Of a DNA stretch of 64,000 nt, positions 36,003 through 44,259 are shown one piece after another. The notes beneath the pieces were generated by a model that saw only the letters and a list, made by a program, of their open reading frames with translations, searched no databases and was not told where the DNA came from. Source of the stretch: Anas platyrhynchos (lineage: Eukaryota; Chordata; Aves; Anseriformes; Anatidae); the NCBI RefSeq assembly GCF_047663525.1, contig NC_092607.1:5923001-5987000 (forward strand), in the 5' to 3' direction. Within the stretch, counting starts at the first letter, position 1. Every line of letters starts with the position of its first letter. A program made the translations under genes and the position numbers.

Positions 36003-36122
36003 CGCAGCCTCCGGCCCCGGGGCGGCGCAGGGCGGCGGTGCGGAGCCGCGGCCGGGCGGAGCCCGCTGAGGCGCTGCCGGCGCAGGCGCTGCCCGCCCTG
36101 CACAGCCCGGCCCGGCGCGGCC

Positions 36123-36235
36123 ATGTCGCTGCTGCGGGGCCTCGGTGCCCTGCTCTGCCTCTGCGCCCTGCGGCTCCCGGGGCCGCCGGCGGGCACCGCT
36201 GTGGCCGCACGGGGGCTGGACATGGCTGCGTACCG
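36123..36235 (+). CDS. EDEM2: EDEM2 exon 1 (coding part)
   Basis: Encodes residues 1-37 and two bases of codon 38. It carries the signal peptide: Met-Ser-Leu-Leu-Arg, then a Leu/Ala/Cys core, then a Pro/Gly turn, with likely cleavage near residues 25-29. Donor CG|GTGAGT. Confidence 0.93.
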
Positions 36236-39200
36236 GTGAGTGTGGGGTGAGGGTAGGGGTAGGGGTATTGGGGTGTGAGCAGGGTGAGCCGTGCCCTATC
36301 GCTCCGAGCCGCTCCGTGCTGTGCCGTGCTGCAGGGAGCGGGTGCGTGCCATGTTCTACCATGCCTACGAGCACTACCTGGAGAGCGCCTTCCCCTACGA
36401 CGAGCTGCGGCCGCTGACCTGCGACGGGCAGGACACCTGGGGCAGGTAGGGGCAGCCGGGCTGGGCTGGGCTGGGGCTGCCGCAGGGCCTCGCCTCACTC
36501 AGCCCTCTTCCCGCACAGCTTCTCCCTCACGCTGATCGATGCCCTGGACACGCTGCTGGTGAGTAGGAGCCGGCCCCGGCGGGCAGGAGCTCGCTGCCCC
36601 GACACCTCCTTGCTCTGGTGCGAGGGCCTGTGGCGCTTCAGGATGGGGTGAAGCTGCTCGTCTGGTGTCACCTGAAGACAACTCTTGCACAAAACCCTGA
36701 AACAAATCTAATGTTGGCCCCTAGTGTTAAATTCCACCGTTGTTTTCCGTGCTTTGGGCGCTGAGCCTTGTTCTCTTGTGGCCCCGCTGCAGATTCTGGG
36801 AAACGTTTCGGAGTTCCAGAGAGTCGTCACCGTGCTGCAGGAAGGGGTGGATTTTGACATCGATGTCAATGCGTCCGTCTTCGAAACCAACATTCGAGGT
36901 GAGGCATGGTTGTGCGTTGTGGTTGTGCTGCTTTACCTGTCTGTGCAACTCTCGGGATTGTAGGCAGGGGTAACGCAAGGCAGCGGTCAGAGGGAGATTG
37001 TAGTGCAGTGTAATACGGCATGGAAATGCACAGAAAAAAACTAAACAAGTGTCACTTCCTTTTTGTCTTTGTCCTGCACCTTTCTGCTTCCTGCCCCAAT
37101 ATAAACGGATGCAGATGTGGCGCTTTCAGTATTCTGGTGCCACGTTTTTAGCCTTTGAACAGATGTATTTTTCTGCTGAGATGGTACAAAACTAATGCTC
37201 TGTTTTCTTTACATGCTGTTTTGAATCAGAGATTATTAATTTATTTCTTAGGCTCTGTAAAATAAAAGTTGTCTTCTTATTTTCTCAAAAACCACAAAGA
37301 CCTTTACCTGCAGCGGGGAGGAATCTTGTACCCTAATCTTGTACCCTATTGAGCACCTCACTGCCTTGGCACCGTGCAACGCCAAAACACAAGCAGTGAA
37401 CACAACTGTCAGTTACGCTTTTTTGTTTCTCCTTTCAGCCACTGCTGAAACTGTTTTTGCAGCACTGTAATTTCTCTCTTCCTGCTTGTTATGCAACAGC
37501 AAACAAGGCTGTGCAAAGAATTAAAACTCCTTGCCTCTGTCAGTCACACTAAAATTCTTGACTCTGACCTAGGCGTTTTCCCGTCAGGAATTAGGAAGGA
37601 ATGCTGTATTACATTACAGAAGCATGGCATTAAGCTGTCTGGAAGAAATGAAACGCAGTTTCTCTCTTAGAGGTTCATGGTCAGTATATTTATAGCTTGT
37701 TTTGATTGTCTGCAGAACAGTGCAGGTGTATGAGGGCAGATAGGGTCTGAAGTGCATACTCTAATGGCAGTAATATACCTGCAAACAGGCAGGAAGAAAC
37801 AAATGACTCTTCTTCTGAGGCATATTGAATTATGCCATTAAAGATAAGCCATCTCACTTTTCTTCTCCATGAACGTTGTCCTTGCATCACAATAAAATAA
37901 ATCTGGTTTTGGATTTTGTTCCCCTCCCAAAATGTTCTTTAATGGGCTTCTTGCTTGCCTTCCAGTGGTGGGTGGTCTCCTCTCTGCTCATCTGCTGTCA
38001 AAGAAGGCTGGCATTGAAGTGGAAGTGGGATGGCCGTGCTCTGGACCTCTCCTGCGGATGGCAGAGGAAGCAGCTCGCAAACTCCTGCCAGGTGAGAACT
38101 TGTCTGCTTTGTGCTGCTGTGTTGTAGCTCCTGAGGTAACTGGTGCATCTGAGGAAGATGGCACTGCCTGATGTGTACGTGCACACAACAGTCCTGTGTT
38201 CCCTGAGATCAAAGAAAATTCAGCATGTGGGAAAGCATCGTGGAAGCACGTAACACCACTTGTCTGCATGCGTGCCAAGTGTTGTTTGTGCTTAACACAT
38301 CAATTTGCTAATTGCTCATTGGGGGGAAATATATTTTATATACATGATAAATAAAGGCTTTGAAACAACCGCTTGTAAAGACAAGACTGCCCCTCTGTGG
38401 GCTGCTGCTAGGATGTTTGCTCTGATAGCATGACACCGTTTCCATGTCTGTTGTGAGCCCTGGGCTACCCCTGAGTAATCGTGAGCTCAGTGTTTTTATG
38501 CTGTTGACCAGCCTGTGCAGTTGTCTGTTTAATTTGACTACTCTGCTTGTGCTGGAAACAAAGTAAGGCTGCAGTCCCCTGCACTGAACAGGGGGGAAGA
38601 GATGGAAGATATCAGTGACTTCCCAGGATTGCGTGTGTAGTTTGAGATACCCCCTCCTCTGGCCCCTGCAGGATCACGCTGGACTTCTCATTTGCAGTTG
38701 CTGCAATTGCTCCATATGTTGCCACTGTAGGTGCGGGGAATGCGAGGCACAGGTACCTGGCAGCTTGTCAGATCTAACAGTGGATGCTCTCGTGTGAACC
38801 GAAAACTTTGTTTCAGCTTTTCAGACTCCCACTGGGATGCCATACGGAACAGTGAACTTGCTGCATGGAGTAAACCCTGGGGAGACCCCAGTTACCTGCA
38901 CTGCTGGGATCGGTACGTTTATAGTGGAATTTGCCACTTTAAGCCACCTTACTGGTGACCCGGTGTTTGAGGATGTTGCCAGGAAGGCTCTGAAGGCACT
39001 GTGGAAAAATCGCTCTGACATTGGACTGGTGAGTGAGGAAACAGACTCTGAACTTACAGGCTACTTTTTGTAAAGTCTTGAGGGATGCAGTTTCAAGTGT
39101 AAAAAGTACAAAGAGAGGAGATAGCACCGTGTTTGTTTATCTAGTTCTGATAGCTGGGCTGTACATTGTGTGTTTGACATTGTTCCTGAGCACCTGCAGC

Positions 39201-42200
39201 ACGCACATCTCCGCTTTAGTGATACGAACCAACATCATGCCATTGTTCTGTTCTGTAACAGATGTGGCTGGGAGACAAATGCCTTGTACTGGGCAGTGCA
39301 GTTTTTGTAGCAGCAGCTGTATGAGATTAAATAAAAGGTCTGTCTAATGCCTGTGTGACAGTGGCCTACAGAAGACAATAGGAGCATAGCAAGTGTACCA
39401 GGATATTTCAAGCCTCTACAGCTTTGGTGTTTGGGGGGTATCCAGAGCTGGAAGTGTCAACTCTGTGTTGACTTTCTTTCGGTCAGTCTTCCTTCAGCTG
39501 ACGCACCTAGCTGCTTTTAGAACTTATGTGAGCTAGGGTGTTGCATATGTGAGGTGAACAGATGTATTCATGCGCTATATAAAGAAGTGTTTCCTTCTGA
39601 TTGCTTTGGTATCTGTTTATTTTTTTTTTTGCCCTCTTTTTTTTTTAACTGGAAAGAAAATATTTTTTGTTGTTTTGTGAGTTTTTTTTTCCATCTTTAC
39701 AAGGCAAGTAGCAATTGTGTATTGAATTCTCCATCAGCTGGGCACCTTTCCAGGCTGAAGAGTCCCAGGTGTGAAGGATCTATTTAAATATTAACATGGC
39801 AGCTGTCTCATGCCTCTGACAACCTTGGCATCCTTTTCTGTATCTGTACCTCTTCATCCTTCTCTATGCTTTTGTAACTTGGGAATGGGTACCAGATGCA
39901 TCATGTTGAAATAGTGGATTTTTACAGTAGCATAATGGTATTTTGTTTTGGCCAGTGCAGTGTTTACACTGGAAGTGTAAAATCCCAGAGTGACTATTTT
40001 CTATGGTTTACACTTCTGTGGTACTGATAAAGATGTCTTGTACTAAAGAAAATGCTCATTGATATGGTTATGCTGAGTCTGTTCCCCTGAAAAAGGTCAG
40101 GGGTTTCTTGTGTGGTGGTGGTAAGGGATTTTTTTTATCGTTTAGATGATGAGCTTTATTTTAACTCCGTCTTTCCTTCTTTCCGTGCTTTCTCCAGGTT
40201 GGTAACCACATTGATGTGGTAACTGCCAAATGGGTGGCCCAGGATGCTGGCATTGGGGCAGGAGTGGACTCCTACTTTGAATACCTTGTTAAAGGAGCCA
40301 TTCTCCTGCAGGACAAGGAGCTGATGTCCATGTTCCTAGGTGAGCAGAGTTTTTCCTGTGTGAGGGGTCCCAGTAATGCCTCCTTGACTACACCTGTAAA
40401 AGTTTCTTATTTTCCTACTGTGTGGGGCATTCAGAGAAGGAAGAAAGTGTGAGACATTCATTTGACACGGCTCAAGTGAAACAGGGACTTCTCTCATCCT
40501 TAAAAGATATTTTTTTTGGCTTACCTACCCACCTATGCTTTTTTTTTTCCCCTCTAATAGAGTATAACAAAGCTATCAAAAATTACACAAAGTTTGATGA
40601 CTGGTACCTCTGGGTTCAGATGTACAAAGGAACAGTGTCCATGCCTGTTTTTCAGTCGCTGGAGGCTTACTGGCCAGGCCTACAGGTAAGAGCTGTCATA
40701 CCAGGAGGCATAGAGTGATTTTGTTCATCTGTCTTAGGTCAGTCTTTAAAATAAAAATTACAAATTCTGTGCTAGTTTAAAAGTTTGTTCTGATCTCTGA
40801 TAAAATCTGCAATATTCTTGAGTGTAAAAGAATAAATGTTGACTCCATCTATAGTCTATTAAAAAAAAAAAAAGTCATCATAACATGGCAAGAGCATTTT
40901 TTTTTTTGTAGCAAGCTCTACTTATAGTGATCTCATAATCCAGATGTGAACCTAAAGGAAAAATAAAATGTAGCTCTCTTACCACCACCACAGCATACAT
41001 ACTTTCTTTTTGTGAATACTTTCCATCAAAATACACTTAGAGGCTTGCTTTCCCATCAGTGCTTGTGTTTGGTCTGGGACTTGGTTGTCCCCACTAAAGC
41101 AGAGTGGATGTCATGACTGACTAAGAAACATAAACTGAAGAAACCCAGCTTTCCGTACACTAAAAATCAAGGCGATTTCATGTTATTTCATGTGTACAGG
41201 ATGTAATAAAACAGAAAAGTGGCATGTCACTCCTCTTTGGTACTACCTATCATCATGCCTAAATACTAATCGTACCATTCAGACTTCCCAAACAACCCGT
41301 TTCACCACGCCTTGCTTTGTCTATGGCAGTGTTATTGAATCAATTCTTATGTTGTTTCTTTTTCTCCCTGATGTTGCCCTTCTTCCAGAGCCTAATAGGG
41401 GATGTAGATAATGCCATGCGGACCTTCCTCAACTATTACACTGTCTGGAAGCAGTTTGGTGGGCTGCCTGAGTTCTACAACATTCCCCAGGGCTATACAG
41501 TGGACAAGAGAGAAGGATATCCACTCAGGCCAGGTAAGGAGAAATGAAATAAAAAGGAACATAGAGTTCTGCTTTTGCTCTGATGGTGAGGTCAGACATT
41601 AGCGGTAACTGCCCTCCAAAAGCTCCTCCTCAGTTTTGCTTTGGCTTAGTTCCTGCATGTATTTTACCAATGATTTCCATGGTCAAAGCAAAATGTTTTG
41701 GTTTCTGTCATTCACAAAGGCACAGTTACCTGTTAAAGGACGCAAACATTAGTGTTACTATATAAAGGGTTCTTGTTAGTGAATTGTGTTCACAGTGTGG
41801 GATTTGGCAAGTTTGTGTTAGATTTTCTGGTAAAGGGATGTTTTTAAAGTCACGTGAAATGTTACTGTGACTGTTTGTATCCTTTAAATTTAGGAAGTGA
41901 AAATGAGAATGAATAGACCACTCAAATTCTTCTGAGTTTCTGAAATAAACTAATTCCAGTTACACTAGTAGAGTTCAATATGTAATTGGATTAATTATGT
42001 CTGTGAGACTGCAATGAAATTATCCTTTTCCTGTTGTGCTTTTTTTTTTCTGACAAAAAAAAATCACACCTGGTTATTAGGTCAGTAAAGCTTTGTAATG
42101 AGCATAAATTGATTTCCTTTCCCTCTTTGAGTGTTAAGATGAAATGCACATTGGACACTTCCAGCAAAAATACTCATTAGTGTTAACAGCATCCAAAAAA

Positions 42201-44103
42201 AATCTTAAAGAAAACACAGTGTACGTGTCACCTACATAGAGTATTTCCTTAGTGCTTGTTTTCTTGGTGTTTTAGATACCCCTGTTTGAGAAGCTTATAG
42301 CACTGCTTAAAGATTATATTTGGGAGCTTGAGTTTTATATTTGTTATCCTTTCTAGAAGTATCCTTGTTTGCTAATTTTAACAACTGAATTCCCTCAGTT
42401 GCTCAGAGTTTCTCTGTTGCTCCTCTTGCCCTTCTTGAATGTGGAGGGATTGAGCATTATTCAGTCTTGCCTGAGTTGATGAAACATTGTTAGAGTGATT
42501 TTCTTTGTAACACATCCTCAGTAAAAGTCTGTTTGTGTTCTTTGAACCAGAGGAAACGCAAGGCAAACCAGATTACTTACCTGCTTTTATTAAAATAGTA
42601 TTGTTAAATGAATTCAAGGAGCATCTTTTCTTCACCATATATGTGGTTGATAATATATATGCTTGCAACTATCTTCTGTTTTTTGTGTTTTTCAGAGCTA
42701 ATTGAGAGTGCAATGTATCTGTACCGTGCTACACGAGATCCCACGCTCTTAGAACTGGGAAGAGATGCAGTGGAGTCAATAGAGAAAATCAGCAAGGTGG
42801 ACTGTGGGTTTGCAACTGTAAGTGTGGCTGCTAAGTATCAGCTTTTAGGTAGAAAGGCTTCTCATGAGTGATGGTTGATGGTTTTGCCATTAAGTTAAAT
42901 GATCACATGATCACTTCAGCTACAGTGTGGCTTTTTTTTTTTTTTTTTTCAAAGAAATCTTGCTTTCCTCTGAAGCTGATCTGGTAATTACTGGTCATGT
43001 TTCTGGGAGTAACTTCTCCTACAGCCTGAAAAGTGGGCCAGAATCTACACTTGACTGTCACACCAGAGCCCTAAAACATGAGAAAGCATCAGAATCTTCT
43101 CTACTCTCATTTATCTTGGTAGATATGAGGTGTCCCAGATTAGCAGGAAGGCTCATGTGCCCTGTAGAAATGCAGAGATTCTCTGCCTGTCAGTTGTGTA
43201 ATTCTGCTTTCCCATTATACTTTGAAAATCTGATCAAGCGCAAGAGATCTGCAGTAAGGGATTTCTTTAAAATCTGTTAATAGAAAATTTCAAAGATGCT
43301 ATCAAGCTCTCTTTTAAAAAAAAAAAAAAAAAAAAAAAACTTATAAATATTGGGAAGGCCTTGTGATTTGGGAAGTAGGTAAAGCCTTCTTCTGACTTAG
43401 TCTAGTGATTCGGTACTGAAAAGTATGCTAATTCAAAACATAGGAAAACTTGAAAACTTGATGTACTTGCATACAATCACTTAAAATATGGAGTGAATTG
43501 ATATTGTACTCTGTTGTTTGACTTGAGTAAATTGCAAGCTGATTTTACTCTTTCCCCAAAGTTCATAATTCCTTGAATTTGATATAACTGTAACCCACTG
43601 GTTGTCTTTTCCTGTAGATCAAAGACTTGAGAGATCACAGACTGGATAATCGTATGGAATCCTTCTTTTTGGCTGAAACGGTGAAATATTTGTATCTACT
43701 GTTTGACCCAGACAACTTCATTCACAACGATGGCTCGGACTTTGATGTGGTGATCACACCATATGGGGAATGTGTCTTGAATGCTGGAGGGTACATCTTC
43801 AACACCGAAGCTCATCCCATTGACCCTGCTGCACTGCATTGCTGTAGGAAGCGGAAAGAGGAGCAGTGGGAGGTGGAAGACTTGATGCGGGAATTTTACT
43901 CACTTAAGAAAAACAAGAAATTTACTTTAAAACAAGCGTCTGAACGTGATGAAGGAGAAAGTACAAAAGATGCCACAGATGCCTCTTCAGGTGGAGAGAA
44001 AAGAAACTCTAAGAAGAGCTCACACTCCCTCTTGAGTTGCCCCAGTCAGTCTTTTAACTCTAAGCTTGCAGTACTGGGACAGGTGTTCCTAGACAACACC
44101 TGA
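36123..44103 (+). CDS. EDEM2: EDEM2, ER degradation-enhancing alpha-mannosidase-like 2
   Basis: Eleven coding exons (36123-36235, 36335-36445, 36519-36558, 36793-36898, 37966-38091, 38817-39028, 40198-40339, 40561-40685, 41389-41533, 42696-42817, 43618-44103) join in frame to 1728 nt, 575 residues plus TGA; human EDEM2 is about the same length (578). All introns are GT-AG. Residues 1-28 form a signal peptide, and about 35-485 the glycoside hydrolase family 47 domain. GH47 active-site motifs are intact: Glu119 in VFETNIR, Asp260 in [10 protein letters not shown], Glu374 in RPELIES, and Thr477 in NTEAHP (calcium site). In other vertebrates EDEM2 starts trimming of Man9 to Man8B on misfolded glycoproteins in the ER lumen, bound by a disulfide to TXNDC11. 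Cys67, Cys410 and Cys555 match the positions I recall as human Cys65, Cys408 and Cys558. Sequons lie at Asn92, Asn114, Asn230 and Asn291. No KDEL-type tail. The start has a purine at -3 and no upstream in-frame ATG within the CpG island. Confidence 0.97.
36244..36273 (+). repeat. G-quadruplex motif in EDEM2 intron 1
   Basis: Five G-runs (GGGG, GGG, GGGG, GGGG, GGGG) separated by TGA, TA, TA and TATT begin 9 bases into the 99-bp intron 1, on the sense strand. They resemble interspersed telomere-like GGGGTA units. Confidence 0.85.
36335..36445 (+). CDS. EDEM2: EDEM2 exon 2
   Basis: Codons 38 (split) to 75 (split). Starts the GH47 domain with [15 protein letters not shown] and [18 protein letters not shown]. 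Contains Cys67, the likely equivalent of human Cys65. Introns 1 and 2 are only 99 and 73 bp. Confidence 0.93.
36519..36558 (+). CDS. EDEM2: EDEM2 exon 3 (40 nt)
   Basis: A very short exon encoding [13 protein letters not shown] (codons 76-88 plus the end of split codon 75), the conserved GH47 'LIDALDTL' segment. Flanked by CACAG| and |GTGAGT. Its small size makes it easy for gene finders to miss. Confidence 0.92.
36793..36898 (+). CDS. EDEM2: EDEM2 exon 4, catalytic glutamate
   Basis: Encodes residues 89-123 plus one base. Contains sequons NVS (Asn92) and NAS (Asn114) and the GH47 motif VFETNIR with Glu119, the equivalent of the catalytic acid Glu117 reported for human EDEM2. Confidence 0.94.
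36899..37965 (+). other. EDEM2 intron 4
   Basis: 1067 bp, GTGAGG...TTCCAG. Mixed composition with no embedded gene. A small imperfect duplication (ATCTTGTACCCT twice) lies at about 37323-37348. Nothing else notable. Confidence 0.8.
37966..38091 (+). CDS. EDEM2: EDEM2 exon 5
   Basis: Residues 124 (split) to 165 plus one base: [16 protein letters not shown] through [16 protein letters not shown], the conserved helical hairpin of the GH47 barrel. Donor CCAG|GTGAGA. Confidence 0.94.
38092..38816 (+). other. EDEM2 intron 5
   Basis: 725 bp, GTGAGA...TTTCAG. No embedded feature recognised. Confidence 0.8.
38817..39028 (+). CDS. EDEM2: EDEM2 exon 6
   Basis: Residues 166-236. Includes [13 protein letters not shown] and the [15 protein letters not shown] motif typical of GH47. 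Contains sequon NRS at Asn230, which I do not recall among the human EDEM2 glycosylation sites. Ends in phase 0 at GLV. Confidence 0.94.
39029..40197 (+). other. EDEM2 intron 6
   Basis: 1169 bp, GTGAGT...CTCCAG. T-rich runs near 39615-39695 and no embedded gene recognised. Confidence 0.8.
40198..40339 (+). CDS. EDEM2: EDEM2 exon 7, catalytic aspartate
   Basis: Residues 237-283 plus one base. Carries [14 protein letters not shown], in which Asp260 aligns with the GH47 catalytic base (Asp463 of human ER mannosidase I). Confidence 0.94.
40340..40560 (+). other. EDEM2 intron 7
   Basis: 221 bp, GTGAGC...TAATAG, with a T-rich polypyrimidine tract before the acceptor. Nothing else seen. Confidence 0.8.
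40561..40685 (+). CDS. EDEM2: EDEM2 exon 8
   Basis: Residues 284 (split) to 325: [19 protein letters not shown] then the [10 protein letters not shown] motif shared by EDEM proteins. Sequon NYT at Asn291. Confidence 0.94.
40686..41388 (+). other. EDEM2 intron 8
   Basis: 703 bp, GTAAGA...TTCCAG. Contains an A-run at about 40860-40873 and a T10 run near 40900. No gene seen. Confidence 0.8.
41389..41533 (+). CDS. EDEM2: EDEM2 exon 9
   Basis: Residues 326-373 plus one base. Includes the FGGLPEFYN segment and the start of the PLRPE motif. Donor CCAG|GTAAGG. Confidence 0.94.
41534..42695 (+). other. EDEM2 intron 9
   Basis: 1162 bp, GTAAGG...TTTCAG. AT-rich, with no embedded gene or transposon recognised. 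Confidence 0.8.
42696..42817 (+). CDS. EDEM2: EDEM2 exon 10, RPE glutamate and Cys410
   Basis: Residues 374 (split) to 414: [16 protein letters not shown] completes the GH47 motif RPE..ES with Glu374. Cys410 in VDCGF is the likely equivalent of human Cys408. Confidence 0.94.
42818..43617 (+). other. EDEM2 intron 10
   Basis: 800 bp, GTAAGT...CTGTAG. Contains a T18 run (42932-42949) and an A24 run (43316-43339), both simple repeats. No gene recognised. The open frame at 42927-43280 has no known motif. Confidence 0.8.
43618..44103 (+). CDS. EDEM2: EDEM2 exon 11, calcium motif and C-terminal tail
   Basis: Residues 415-575 and the TGA stop. Begins [20 protein letters not shown] and ends the GH47 domain with [10 protein letters not shown] (Thr477). 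A Lys/Ser/Glu-rich tail of about 85 residues follows. It is likely disordered and contains Cys555, 20 residues from the end, like human Cys558. Where I recall a human Asn450 sequon, this protein has Asp452. Confidence 0.94.
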   Translation: MKDLRDHRLDNRMESFFLAETVKYLYLLFDPDNFIHNDGSDFDVVITPYGECVLNAGGYIFNTEAHPIDPAALHCCRKRKEEQWEVEDLMREFYSLKKNKKFTLKQASERDEGESTKDATDASSGGEKRNSKKSSHSLLSCPSQSFNSKLAVLGQVFLDNT

Positions 44104-44229
44104 TTCTATTTTTAATTGTCAGTTTAAATTATTGAACTTGATTCAGACTCTGGGAATATATTTTTATGGTTTCATAATGGAAAAAGCCGTACCCCACAAT
44201 GTGAATTGTATGAAGTGAAACAGCTTCCC

Positions 44230-44235
44230 ATTAAA
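44230..44235 (+). promoter_or_regulatory. EDEM2: Likely EDEM2 poly(A) signal ATTAAA
   Basis: ATTAAA lies 127 bp after the stop codon, followed by a T/G-containing stretch (CTGCTGCTGTTGG). No AATAAA occurs nearby, so this is the best candidate for 3'-end formation, giving a short 3' UTR. Longer alternative ends cannot be excluded. Confidence 0.5.
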
Positions 44236-44259
44236 TTCTGCTGCTGTTGGTTCATAAAA

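Larger units (their letters stand above)
36003..36600 (+). promoter_or_regulatory. EDEM2: CpG-island promoter of EDEM2
   Basis: Sharp change to very GC- and CpG-rich sequence covering the 5' UTR, exons 1-3 and the first short introns. No TATA box is visible. Sp1-like GGGGCGGCG lies near 36018. A near-direct repeat GGCGCTGCC occurs at 36070 and 36085 with GGCGCA between, an NRF1-like arrangement. I could not find a full ER-stress element (CCAAT-N9-CCACG), although a lone CCACG is present at 35999-36003. The transcription start is not determinable from sequence. Confidence 0.7.

Noticed and set aside
35985-36003. ER-stress response element in the EDEM2 promoter
   Set aside because: A CCACG half-site exists, but the CCAAT box nine bases upstream is absent, as is the ERSE-II arrangement.
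35757-36498. Two minus-strand frames (205 and 167 codons) opposite EDEM2 exons 1-2
   Set aside because: They run through the CR1 tail, promoter and exon antisense; Arg/Ala/Pro composition reflects the CpG island.
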